Part shown: positions 1 through 11,143 of the stretch, piece after piece | Numbering within the stretch: position 1 is the stretch's first letter | Layout of the letters: every line of letters starts with the position of its first letter | Source: Petunia secreta | Taxonomy: Eukaryota > Streptophyta > Magnoliopsida > Solanales > Solanaceae | NCBI GenBank assembly: GCA_029990175.1 | Contig: JARKIP010000023.1 | Location: 21,781,501-21,845,500 of the forward strand | Reading direction: 5' to 3' | Length of the DNA stretch: 64,000 nt | Position numbers and translations under genes: made by a program | Notes under the pieces: model-generated | Databases searched by the model: none | What the model was told of the DNA's origin: nothing | Seen by the model: only the letters and a program-made list of their open reading frames with translations

Positions 1-2
1 AT

Positions 3-1091
3 CATTGCCATGATGGAGCAGTTGGAGGACACTATGCTGCAAATCGAACTGTCTTTAAAGTTTTGGAAGCTGGATTCTACTGGCCAACACTTTTTAAGGA
101 TGCACGTGCTTACGTTGCACAATGTGACAGATGTCAAATAACAGGTAACATTACCAAGAGGGATGAAATGCCACTGCAGTCAATACAGGTATGTGAGATA
201 TTTGATGTTTGGGGCATAGATTTTATGGGACCTTTTCCTTCATCTCATTCTTTTGAATATATCCTGGTGGCTGTAGATTATGTTTCAAAATGGGTTGAGG
301 ACATTCCCACAAGAAAGAATGATGCTCGAACTGTGTGTAATTTTCTCAGAAAAAATATTTTTACCAGATTTGGCACACCTCGAGTCATCATTAGTGACCA
401 AGGGACTCATTTCATGAATAGACAATTCTCTGCTTTACTGACAAAATATGGTGTGACTCACAAAACAGGAACACCATACCACGCTCAAACTCAAGGGCAA
501 GTTGAGGTTTCAAACCGCGAATTAAAAAGAATACTTGAAAAAACGGTTGGAATCTCAAGAAAAGATTGGGCCTTAAAATTAGATGATGCACTATGGGCAT
601 TCCGAACGGCATTCAAAACGCCAATTGGAACATCCCCATACAGATTAGTCTTTGGAAAAGCTTGTCATTTGCCAGTAGAATTAGAACACAAAGCTTATTG
701 GGCATTAAAAGCACTAAATTTTGAACTGAACTCTGCCGGTAAAAATAGGTTTTTTCAAATTAATGAACTGGAAGAGCTGAGATTGGAAGCCTATGAAAAT
801 GTCAAGATTTACAAAGAAAAAACTAAAAAATGGCATGATAACTTGATCCGACAAAAAAGTTTCAAAATTGGAGATCAAGTGCTTCTTTACAATAGCCGAC
901 TTAGGCTATTTCCAGGAAAACTGAAATCCAGGTGGACAGGTCCTTACAATGTTACAGATGTTACCCCTTATGGAGCAATTGAAATTCAACAGATCCATGG
1001 AGGTAGCAAGTTTAAGGTAAATGGTCATAGGTTGAAATTGTACTTTGGAGGGCATTTTGAAAAACAACCTTCGGTAACCATGATAGCCTGA
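3..1091 (+). CDS. Gypsy pol C-terminus: integrase (5' partial)
   Basis: The frame is open from base 3, before any ATG, and runs without a stop to 1091, so this is the C-terminal 362 codons of a polyprotein. Integrase joins element cDNA to host DNA. Visible order: HHCC zinc finger (H-C-H near the start, then CDRCQ), the DDE core (D in IDFMGPF, D in SDQGTHF, E in GQVEVSNREL), then a C-terminal domain with WTGPYNV, typical of gypsy integrases. All three catalytic acids are present and the frame is intact, so the insertion looks fairly young. The reverse transcriptase and protease parts would lie upstream of the window. Confidence 0.9.
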   Translation, partial: HCHDGAVGGHYAANRTVFKVLEAGFYWPTLFKDARAYVAQCDRCQITGNITKRDEMPLQSIQVCEIFDVWGIDFMGPFPSSHSFEYILVAVDYVSKWVEDIPTRKNDARTVCNFLRKNIFTRFGTPRVIISDQGTHFMNRQFSALLTKYGVTHKTGTPYHAQTQGQVEVSNRELKRILEKTVGISRKDWALKLDDALWAFRTAFKTPIGTSPYRLVFGKACHLPVELEHKAYWALKALNFELNSAGKNRFFQINELEELRLEAYENVKIYKEKTKKWHDNLIRQKSFKIGDQVLLYNSRLRLFPGKLKSRWTGPYNVTDVTPYGAIEIQQIHGGSKFKVNGHRLKLYFGGHFEKQPSVTMIA

Positions 1092-2756
1092 TGAGTGACA
1101 GTTACTACGTCGAGCTGGCGACGTTAAACTCAGAACTATGGTTCCTTACCCGTAGCCATTGAGGGTGAAGCAATGGAGCCTCATAAGTCCAACATAAATT
1201 TGGATAATAAATGCTTAACCAATTGATCTGGTTAATATCCAGATTATTGTACAACCGGAACATCTTATGAAGGCCTCTACAAAAACAGAGTCACCTATAC
1301 GGAGCAACTCCATGGTGATCGGTATGCCTAAGTTACTGGTTGGTTAACCGTTTAATTGTGCAAATCTAATGATGGCGCAGGTAATTTTCTGGTTTATATT
1401 TAAACTAGGACCCCATGACTGTTAAGGTATTAAATTAGTCAGTCTATTACACATAGAATATGTGTGATCACAGTTTCTTTCAAGCTTTCTTCTGTGATTG
1501 TAAATTTGAAAGGCAAAAATATTTACATTTTACTTATTAAGCAGTATTTTCTACTTTAATTATTGTATTTTTATTTTTATTTTTTTAAAAAAAAAAAAAA
1601 AACTCTTTCTTTTACTTCCCGTTTAACTCGTCCTGAAATGCATTTTTCATCCAGGAGAATGAAATGTTCAAGTGAGGGGAAGGATTGTTCTGATTTATAT
1701 ATGTTTTATAAAATATTTTTATGATTTTTTGTAGGTATACTAATTAACAAAATAAACTCTTTGCATTGTATTCAATATTATTTCTTTTTATCTTCACCAT
1801 ATAATTTTTCGTGTTGATAATTTTGATTTTGTGAAAGCAAGAGAATGTATCTTCATCTCTGGAAATCATTGGAATTGAGAAAAGTTATGATCACAAAAAC
1901 AGGTAGAATCACTAAACTTGGCTAGAACTTGCTCTAAATATTTTTCGAGGCGAAATAATGGATGACATTGATTTTTAGAAAAGGAAATTAGGCCTTCTTC
2001 GATCCACAATTCAAACCTCTTTATCTCTATCCAAATGTAAAAAGTTACCACTTACAACCCTTCTTTGAGCCTTGATCCTTTTTTTTTTTCAAACACTCTC
2101 TCTATATTCCCTTATGTACACATATAGACGTAGTTATCATTTTTTTCCAGCTATGAAAGAGATGGATAAAAATCAAAAAAAAAAAAAAAAAAAGGAAGGA
2201 AAGAAATATTGTGAAAAAAAAAAGATGAAAAAAAAAATTATTGTGAATATGTGATTGTGTATGATAGTACAAAGAAAAGGAAATACAAATAGAAAATACT
2301 TAGAAAGGATGGAAGTACTGAGAAAGAAATATTTGCTCCTAGCTGGAAGAAGAAAAGTCACTATAAATATATCCTTATAACCTACCAGCCTGAAGCCTGA
2401 TATTACAAGCCAAGAAAAGTCCTAAAAAGATTTTAAAAATCAATGTTGTATCTATATTAGTGGAGATAAATATGAGGAGCAAGCCTATGGAAAAGACTAT
2501 GATACTTAAATAAGTGGTCATAAAACAATCAATTCTGAAAAACTCAAGGGGAGAAGAATGCAAACTTTTGTTGATCAAACCAAAATTCAGAACAAGGTAA
2601 AGAATTTGGTGAATTTAAAAAGGATAATTGCATTGAACATAAGGAAGGTTATTTATTTTTTAACACATTTTATATCCTACAAAAGTCATTAGCTTTTGAA
2701 AAAAAAAAATCTTCTTTTTTCTCGAGGACGAGCAAAAGTTCAAGTGTGGGGGAATT
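1092..2756 (+). other. Post-pol spacer of the gypsy element
   Basis: No convincing reading frame is seen between the integrase stop and the 3' LTR. The stretch contains A- and T-runs and, at its end (about 2743-2756), a G-rich polypurine tract directly before the LTR. Athila-like elements often have an env-like frame here, but I could not recognise one. Confidence 0.6.
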
Positions 2757-4287
2757 TGATGGATATAAATTATTCATGTATTTTTAATATGAAAAATAAA
2801 TATTTTAAAATAATACATGAATATTTATATCATATCCTCGCATATTTTCTAATAATTCTTTAAAGGAAAAAGAAATACTTGGAAAAGAAAAAAAAATAAA
2901 AATAAAGAAGCTTGAAAAGAGAAGCCACTTTTGCCAAAGTAATTTTGTTTGGGAGATTTCTAGCAAGGAAAGAAGTAAAGTCACTTTGGAAAACAAACTC
3001 CAAAATATCAAATGTGGAATTAGCATGTGTGAAATAGAAGACTTTGGTCTTCCACTTTGGCCAAAGTAAATTGAAGAAAGCTAGCACATGGATAAGAATG
3101 AAGAAAAAACTACTTTGTTCTCCACTTTTGCCAAAGTAAATTGAAGAATGCTAGCACATGGGATGTGAAGGTAGAAAACTACATTGCCATCTACATTTGC
3201 CTAAGTGAGAGCTAGCACATGAAATTTGAAGAGAAAGAGATATTATTTGGGCAATTTATATCTCACTTTGCCATAAGTGAGGAGTCATCTTTGGCTATAA
3301 ATAGCCACTCTCTCTTGTGTAGAAAGACAAGCCTTTTTTATCCATTGTAACTATTTTCTTCTTTTCTCTCTAGCAAGACAAGAATTATTCTTGGTCTCTC
3401 TCTCTTCTTCTCTTTGTAGTAAAAATATTTTTAGTCTTTTTAAATTCCCTTTTAGTTTTTGTTACTCCATAATGGAGTAATCTCTTTTGTTGGGATAGTT
3501 GATGAAGCTTGATATATTTATAATATTATCTCAATTTTAAATCATACTTGGCTTGAAACTTTCAATTTGATTTCATATTGTGCTAGAATGATATTTTTTA
3601 CTTAACAAGTATTATCACATCTATGTATTTTATGTCTAAGTTATTGATATATTAATTTTGTAATTCTCACGGAGCAAAATTAATATGTAAATAACCGATG
3701 AATAAAATAATAATGTGAAAGTAATTTTTAGTAATTTATCATTCCAAACCCGTAATCTTGATTACCTCAATTTTAATTCTCACGGAGGAATTGTTGTAAG
3801 AAAGATTATTGATTTTTGGTGAAAATATTCTCACGAAGTTTTTACTACTTTTTAGCACAATTCAAGCAAGAAAATTATTTCGGTTTAATCGTCACTAGTT
3901 TTAACTCAATTGATTTTACATAACCTCACGGAGTGTTTTATTAATTGATTATTTCTTAGTGAGCAAAACATAATTGAATTAGCAATAAGCAATTATTCTT
4001 TAGAGAAATACGTGTTACAAAATTGAGATTTTATTATAAATATTATCAAGTGAATTCAATGATTCCCAACTCTTTTAAAATTTGATATCTTTCGAAAATT
4101 GTCTTGTTTAGTTAAAGTAAATTAAACTTAAAAATCTCAACTTTCATCAGCTTGATTCTCTCAAATAGTAAACAAAATATTCCAAGTCTGTAGCATAGAA
4201 TATCCAATCTCTGTGGGACGATATCTTAAACTATACTATAATTTGACAAGCACGAGCAGGAATACCCTATACACTTTGGACTCGTCA
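2757..4287 (+). repeat. 3' LTR of the Athila-like gypsy element
   Basis: The LTR starts TGATGG just after the polypurine tract and ends in CTCGTCA at 4287, after which copia gag sequence resumes. About 1.53 kb. A TATA-like stretch (GGCTATAAATAG, about 3293-3304) is followed by a CT-rich leader, consistent with the U3/R part. The 5' LTR is outside the window, so the exact ends rest on the TG...CA rule and the switch to copia sequence. Confidence 0.75.
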
Positions 4288-6481
4288 ACTTCTTTTATTC
4301 TTGGCCTTTGCTTTGCTTGCATTCATGCACCTTTGCTTTGCTTGGATTCATGCACCTTTGTTTGTAGTGTCCGGTTTCACCACAGAAGGTGCACAACATG
4401 TTGCAAGGTAATCTTATATACTTGCTCTTAGGATTATATGGAAGCAACGGTTTCTTGAAACCTAATCCTTGTTTTCCCTTGTTTTGATTTTCAAGAACCC
4501 AGTTCATTGCCTCAGATGATTTATTCCATTTTGTTAATCTGGTAAGCTCAAATTCAGATTTTCCAACCTTTTGATTTAAAATCCTGTTCTTTTTATTTTC
4601 CTGATACAGAATCTCATTAGCTCTTCTAAGTTCATTTTCAAGAATGGTTTGAACTTCACTTATTACTTGCTTACCATTTACACACTCTCTTAACTGATTA
4701 AGTTCCAATTCCAGTTCAGTGATCTTAGAGTTTGACACAAGAGTCTGTCCTTTTAAGATGGCATTGATTTCTTCCAGTTCAATGTTTAGTTCTTGAAGAC
4801 TCTTGTGCTTGGTTTTGAGATCACTTAACTCTTCAGTTAATTTATCTTTTTCAATTTTCTCTTTTTCATAACCCTCAATTAAAGTGGCTGTGATTAGAAT
4901 CAAATTTTCAGTAGTGTATGTGGGTAAATTTTCCTTAAGATCAGATAGACATACCTCTGGTGAATGTGCAGCTTCAGCTCCATCAGTAGCCATAAGGGCA
5001 AAGTCCTTCTTTTGGTCGTCACCTGTGTACAACTCCTTCAGCTTTCCCACACTTCCTTAGCAGACTTGTATTCAAGTATCCTTGCCAACACATCATTAGC
5101 CAGCCCTCTTCTCAGGTACAATTCAGCTTTGGAATTTGCCTGTAGCCAGTCCATTGGCTGCTCTCTGTACAGGAACCTGAGGTCCTCTCTTCAAAATCAA
5201 CCAGAGACTATAATCCGTTGCTTGCAAGAAATTCTTCATATGTTTCTTCCAGCTTTTGTAATTTGTCCCGCTGAACACAGGTGGCTTTGATGGATCTCTT
5301 CCTCCTCTGAACTCCCGAGGGTCTTCTTCATATGAATTGATGCCTGTCAGCCCCATCAGTGCTAGTGGTAGTTCATCTCCAGATTCCTTTTCATGATCAG
5401 ATTCACTGTCAGTTGGTCCCCATGTAGCATAGAAAGCTTCCTTTCTTTTCCTTCTTTCTACTCTAAAGTTTGGAGGTCGTCTTGTCTTCTTCTTATCTTT
5501 GTCATTCTCCTTTGACGTCTCCTTTTCATTTTCCTTAGATGCTCTATTTTTCATCCATTCTGCTTCCCACATGGGACAATCCATAACGGCGTGATCCTTC
5601 TTGAAGCACTTAAAGCATCCTGAGTAGTCAGGATTGTCGACTATGTTCTTCCTTCCAGAGTTTTTCTTGCCACTTCTTTTAAAGCCTTCAAAACCTTCCC
5701 AAGTTAAGCTTCTGTCTCAAAGCACTCATCATTGCTGCTTCAACTTATTGCAGATCAACATACTCATCAGTTTCCGCAGTTGCTTCAAATGCAAGGGTCT
5801 TGTCCTTCTTGAGAGCTGGTTTAGCTTGTGAGTCTTTCATCATCTCATGAGTTTTCAGGCTACCAACCAGTTCTTCAAGTTTAATGGATCTTAGAGGTTT
5901 AGACTCAATGATGGCAGTCATCTTGAGTTCCCAAGCTTCAGGAAGCACATTTAGAATCTTATCCACCATCTCCATTTCTGGTAACTCTATATCCAGGGAT
6001 CTCATCTCATTAGTAATAATGGTCAACCTGGTCATCATATCCTGGATTGATTCCTTAGAGAACAACTTGAATTGTCTCTTCAGCATTCCTCTCTTTGAGT
6101 CCTTCACTTCAGTGGTTCCTTCATGCGCAACCTGCAGGGCATCCCAGATTTCCTTGGCAGTCTTGTAAGATGATACTCTGTTAAACTCTTCAGGACCAAG
6201 ACCACAAATTACCAGATGTTTGGCTTTGTGATTCTTTTCATCATCTTATAATCTGCCTCATTGAACTCCTCTTTCAACTTAGGTTCTTGTTTTGCAGTCG
6301 CTCCTTCACTAACTACTTTAGTGGGGATCAGGTTTCCTTCAGATACTATCAGCCATAGTTGATAGTCTTCAGTACATATGTAATTTTACATCCTGTTCTT
6401 CCACCAAGCACAGTACTGCCCATTGAACTGTGGGGGCCTCTGAACTGACTGTCCTTCAGCAATGGTAGGTGGTGCACTCAT
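4288..6481 (-). pseudogene. SIRE-like copia element A, gag region (broken)
   Basis: Reading on the minus strand from ATG at 6481: an N-terminal gag start (MSAPPTIAEG), an in-frame stop at 6386-6388, a UBN2/DUF4219-type gag (about 6107-5745), a CX2CX4HX4C knuckle (CFKCFKKDHAVMDC) near 5600, a lysine-rich linker, a second gag-N-terminal-like module (KPPVFSGTNYKSWKKHMKNF), a long coiled coil (about 5000-4500) and a second knuckle (CTFCGETGHYKQRC) near 4370. Several frameshifts separate these parts. Two knuckles with a coiled coil between fits SIRE-type gag (family knowledge). The gene is cut at 4288 by the gypsy insertion; its pol lies outside the window. Confidence 0.8.
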
Positions 6482-6525
6482 GATTCTGATCCTTCTCAAG
6501 GTGTTAACCTAGCACGAGAAGACCT

Positions 6526-6537
6526 GCTCTGATACCA
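6526..6537 (-). promoter_or_regulatory. Primer-binding site of copia element A (tRNA-iMet type)
   Basis: On the minus strand the bases read TGGTATCAGAGC, the standard copia site for the initiator Met tRNA, two bases after the LTR end. Confidence 0.85.
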
Positions 6538-9014
6538 CTTGTTATAACATATGCACCTCCTAAGGACACTAGAAGGGGGGGGTTGAATAGTGTCCACCAA
6601 TTTTTTGTTTCAAGAACTCGATTCTCCTAAGTCAAGAACTCCTAATCTTGACTCTACAGTTGAAACGACCTTGGTTAGTCGTTTCGGAAGATAGGACTCC
6701 GATTGGTGTGCCGATAATTTTAAAATATTCGTAAGGTCTATTGGGACTTGTCTTTAAAATTTGAGCCAAATCAGACCTCGTTTGGTAGGCATCGGAAGAA
6801 GGTTTCAGTTTTTATTGTCAATAAATACAAAAAAAGTGATTTTCGAGCTCGGTTTTGGTGAACGAGCTCCGATTCAAAATCCGAAAGCGCCGTTAGGTTC
6901 GTATGATTATTAGTGACTTTTGTGTTTTTTTTAAAAGTGAATTTCGAGGTTGTTCGGCTAGCTTCCGTAATAATTTGACCTTTCACATATCTTCACTACT
7001 ACAAGTATGTAACAGATCGTTGCTTAATGCTTCTACGTACTTCATTGAACATTCGAGGACGAATGTTCCTAACGGAGGAAGATTGTTACACCCCGTATGT
7101 CCAAAGTGACGTATACCATTCTGAAGACATGTTAGGAATGATTTAAGTGAGTTTAAAGTCATAATATGACCATATATGATGTTTATATGTTGAATATAAA
7201 GTTTTGGAAAAATCGGATTTATGTTGCGGAAAAACCGACTAACGAATTACCTTGCAACGAAGCTTTTTCAGTAATTAATTTCGTGTATTAAATGAGGTCT
7301 TTTGGGGACATATCATATACCAAATTGAAGGTCTTGGAGTGTAGTTTCCAACACTTTTGACGGTTTGTTCATACAACGTATAAATAAAAATATATGAGCA
7401 TCAAAAGTCATGCTAGAAAAAGGGACATAAGCGCAAAAGAGGGCAGAAATGAAATATTTCGATAATAAAAGAGAATTTCATCCCTTAACTCATCATTTTC
7501 CAGAGAATTCAAGATAGAAACAGTGCTCTAATGAATAGTGAAGGTATTTTCAAGTTTTTGAAGGAAGAACTTCAATCCTAACTCGAAATTGAAAACGGAT
7601 TGCGTAAAAACGCTCTACGCGATTAAGGTAACGTTGTGCTACCTTCAATTTCGTCTATAGCTTGAGTTTTAGAATTACTTCATGGCTAAGTAAAGCACCC
7701 AAATTCTGAATTATAGCTTTTTTAAGCTTTAGAAGGTGTTGAATTCAAGGGAAACAAGGTTTAGAAGCAAGAAGCATCAAAGGTATGTAAGACTAAACCT
7801 TTCTTTTGGCAAGGCATGTATCTTTTAGCTTTTGAAGCTTCTCTTAGTTCTAAAATTATTGTTTCTTGTGAGAAACTTGTATGGCATCAAGGAAACATTT
7901 TATATACTTAATTTGGTACTAAAATACAAGGTGAAAGACGTCCAAATCAACAAGACAAAACGTTTCAAAATCTGGAAAATTGTTTTGATCTTTGGACAGT
8001 TGTTAGTATATTGATCATAACTCCTTGTAGAAAATTGATATTTAGATTCTTTAAGAATCTCCAGAATCCAAAGAAATATATCTAATACTTTCATGAAGAC
8101 TATGAAGTCTATAACTTTGATCTACACTCTGGAAATTAGGTTGAAAATCAGGACAGTGGTGCTGTCCAGATATTCTACCTGCAGATTTGTTATGTCATCC
8201 AGTTGTCTCATCTTGTTATCCGTTTAACATGTTTATGTTATCAGTTTATCCGGTTATCCATTCCCGTGTATAGTATAGTGCTGGTTCTGTTTTGCGGATC
8301 ATCCAGTTTCAGGGGAAACTCTGCCGAAATTTTTATAGAAATTCAAAGAGTTTGACAAATTCTGAGTTCTAGGTTGTGTCTATAATTGTATCCAGAGTTT
8401 TCTTCTCATTCCTTTGAGTCCATATCTATTATTGCCACATGTGTTAAGCCTCATACATGCTTATACTTATATTGTGATCATGTTATGTGTGATTTGGAGT
8501 CTCCCGTAGAGGCTGGACATTGGACACACAGTCCGGTCGCGTGGGTATCAGGTTCCTAACCGGATTGCCCTAAGATGTGAGGAATGAAGTCTTTAACCTA
8601 AATTGATATATTTTTCTGCTTATTGAATAGAGTGGGATCGTTTGGGAAGGAAACCAAAGGATAAAGCAGTTGTTGATTAGCCGTACTAACTTTTGGAAGA
8701 GGTAAGTGTTTATATCCATTTATTTTGAGGCACCTGGCCTTGTGGATTTTCTACCACGTGTTCCTTACGTGTGTAGCTGCCGATAGGCGTACTCATTACG
8801 CCTTAGCTTTGGATTTACCTTGTATATTATATGTTATGTCCTGTTGGTTGTATTGTATTGAGGATTTGAGCATTTTACTCTGGCTGTGAGTTGGCATCTA
8901 TTTCCCGGCTGTCTATGAGAGTCCCGCGCCGGTGAAGGGTTATTATTGCATCACATTGCATTCATATGCATTATATGTTATTCATATGCATTACATTGCA
9001 TATCATATTGGGTG

Positions 9015-9317
9015 CAAGAGTATTCTGCCCCAGGAGCAGGAGGATTCCGCTCCATTGTATCATATTGAGGGTAGGAGGATTCCGCCCCAAGAGCAGGAGG
9101 ATTCCGCTCTTATGTCAGATATTGAGTGCATGAGTATTCCGCCTCTGGTTTATATTATATCGGGTGCAGGAGTATTCCGCCCTAGGAGAGTGCAGGAGTA
9201 TTCCGCCTCTAGTTGATATTATATCGGGTGCAAAAGTATTCCGCCTCAGGAGCAGGAGTATTCCGCTCCAAATGGTTATCAGATTGGATTCCCCTCGAAT
9301 GCAGGAGTATTCCGCTT
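9015..9317 (+). repeat. Degenerate ATTCCGC minisatellite in the LTR
   Basis: The core GCAGGAGTATTCCGC recurs about ten times with variable spacers (GGATTCCGC variants first, GTATTCCGC later). Confidence 0.8.
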
Positions 9318-9475
9318 TGGGATGGGATTACGGGCACATGTGACCCTTTTCATCATTTCATTTCATCTCATTTCATACCATTGTGTAGACTTGTGGTACA
9401 TAACTACTGTTCTGCTTATACGTGCATTGTTTATTTGTCTATATATTTTTGGCTCGTATTTTGGGTTTCGGGGAT

Positions 9476-9638
9476 CGGGTTGCACGCCGCAACGGTATAA
9501 ATATATGGACCGGGTTGCACATCGCAGCGGTATAAATATATGGACCGGGTTGCACGTTGCAGAGGTACAAATATATGGATCGGGTTGCACGCCGCAACAG
9601 GATGAATATATGGATCGGGTTGCACGCCGCAACAGGAT
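9476..9638 (+). repeat. 35-bp tandem repeat, about 4.6 copies
   Basis: Units start CGGGTTGCACGCCGCAAC and end in ATATATGGAC or ATATATGGAT at 9476, 9511, 9546, 9581 and 9616 (last one partial). Confidence 0.9.
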
Positions 9639-10000
9639 GTATTTCTGATTGTTGATGTGTTCGGGATACCTATATGTTCTGGCTGTCTTACGTTCCTGGT
9701 TGTTGAATTGTTTGCGATTCCATACGTGTTTCTAGTTATTATCTGGCTCTGCCTTTTCATAATTTAAATAAGAGGAATCTGGTTTATTTGTTTCTTTTCT
9801 CCCTGGCTAGCTATCCTATTCTTTTAGGTGGCTAGTCTGCCCCACTTATTGAGTCCTTTTGACTCACCCTTGTTTGTTGTTTGTTTCTTGTCTATCTATT
9901 TCGTTTCGGCAGGTTCGCTCCAGGATTGAGTTCGCCACGTTGTGAAGGAGCGAAGACGACTTCAGCTGTCAGGGTGAGCCAGCTTTTATTCCGGATGGCC

Positions 10001-10103
10001 ACCAGTTTATTGGTTATCATTTCAGTTGCAGTTTGCTCCCTTTAGGAGGTACCACCAGTTTATTGGTTATCATTTCAGTTGCAGTTTGCTCCCTTTAGGA
10101 GGT
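10001..10103 (+). repeat. 53-bp tandem duplication in the LTR
   Basis: ACCAGTTTATTGGTTATC... to ...TTTAGGAGGTA occurs twice in a row with no difference that I can see, implying a recent duplication. Confidence 0.9.
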
Positions 10104-11143
10104 ATCTGTCTTCTTTTGTACTCTTAGATGTCTAGTCTGGATAGCCCTAAACCTAGTATGTTGGGTAGTCAGCTGTAATTTCTTTTATACAGCTTAGAGG
10201 TATCAGTATGTCTGTGTTTTTGTTTTAAGTCTTGTCCTTATTTATGAATTGTTATATTTATTTTCTGAATTAAATTAGTAAGGGTTCTCCCGGCAGGTCT
10301 AGGGGAGGATGTCGGGTGCCCGCACGACCTAACCGGATTCTGGGTCGTGTCAACAGTTTTGCTGTTTGAACACTACACCACACACCAATCACAAACACAA
10401 AGAACACGAGGATTTTACATGGAAAACTCCTTGCTCAAGGGAGAAAAACCACGACCCACACTCTGGGATTTTAGAACTCAATCCACTAACACAAAGAGCA
10501 CGTTTCTGATTACAAGACTCTGTAACCAAGGGGCTACACTCTAGACCGTAATCACTAAACAAAGCTATACTCTAGCTTTACAAAGTAATCTCTCACAAGT
10601 TCACCTAATATACGTGCTTCTACGATAAGCCAATAGGTAAAACAATGATCGCTAAAAAATAAGACAACTTACAACGCAAAGAACCTAGACAAAATATCTA
10701 TACTCGATCAACTCAAGTACACCAGTTGTCTTCTTCAGTTATCTCACGTAAAAAGATGCTAGATCGCCTTTGTATGCTCTGAACTCTCTGTTTGTGAATA
10801 ACTGATTTCAGCTGTATCAACTACTTGTATTTATATGGCCTTTGCAACCCTAGTTGAGTCTCACAAGGAATCATTGTAATTATGGTAAGACAGGATTCCT
10901 TGTAACTCTTTTTCTTATTGAAGTCCAACTCCTATTCGTACTTCAAAGATACAGCCTGGGCACCGCCTCTTTTAGTCTGACTAGGATGCATATTCATTCA
11001 CGCGCCACTACTCCTAGTTCCGCAGGGATTTGCAACCCTCAGATCTTTTCGACCAAGTCGTGCCCTTCTATTCAAGGACTAGGTTCTTCTCTGAAACTAC
11101 TGAGTCCTTCTCGTTTGTCATTCTTCAAAACCAATGCTCAACA

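Larger units (their letters stand above)
1..4287 (+). mobile_element. Ty3/gypsy Athila-like retrotransposon, 3' part
   Basis: The window opens inside the integrase of a gypsy element; the pol frame ends at 1091, a non-coding stretch follows, and a polypurine tract with a 3' LTR closes the element near 4287. The 5' half lies outside the window. The integrase style and the long spacer between pol and the 3' LTR resemble Athila/Tat elements (family knowledge, clade inferred). Minus-strand copia gag resumes directly after 4287, so this element sits inside copia element A. Confidence 0.85.
6661..10352 (+). mobile_element. Rearranged Tekay/Del-like gypsy insertion in copia LTR
   Basis: The insertion begins TGAAACGACC and ends GGTCGTGTCA; the 5-bp sequence ACAGT flanks it on both sides (6656-6660 and 10353-10357). 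The right 3.27 kb is a gypsy LTR. The left 0.42 kb (6661-7083) ends in a polypurine-like tract before that LTR but does not match the LTR start, so it is not a simple solo LTR; an internal deletion or recombination between related elements is inferred. No gag or pol frame remains. Confidence 0.75.
7084..10352 (+). repeat. Long gypsy LTR (Tekay/Del type)
   Basis: Starts TGTTACACCCCG immediately after a purine-rich tract (GGAGGAAGAT), the usual start of chromovirus LTRs in Solanaceae, and ends GGTCGTGTCA. It holds three internal tandem-repeat blocks (9015-9317, 9476-9638, 10001-10103). Open frames inside it are by-products of the repeats. Confidence 0.75.
6540..11143 (-). repeat. 5' LTR of copia element A, split by a nested insertion
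   Basis: In plus orientation the LTR runs from TGTTATAAC at 6540 to ...CTCAACA at 11143, where minus-strand copia B integrase begins. Without the 6661-10352 insertion and one 5-bp repeat the LTR is about 0.9 kb. The part from 10358 to 11143 has no gene; reading frames there are LTR noise. Confidence 0.75.

Noticed and set aside
6526..6537. tRNA-like matches at 6526, 13500 and 22242
   Set aside because: Only the 12-18 bases complementary to tRNA 3' ends are present, next to LTR ends; they are primer-binding sites and not tRNA genes.
8932..9760. Several open frames of 89-109 codons in both strands
   Set aside because: They lie in LTR minisatellites whose unit lengths keep frames open; no domain.
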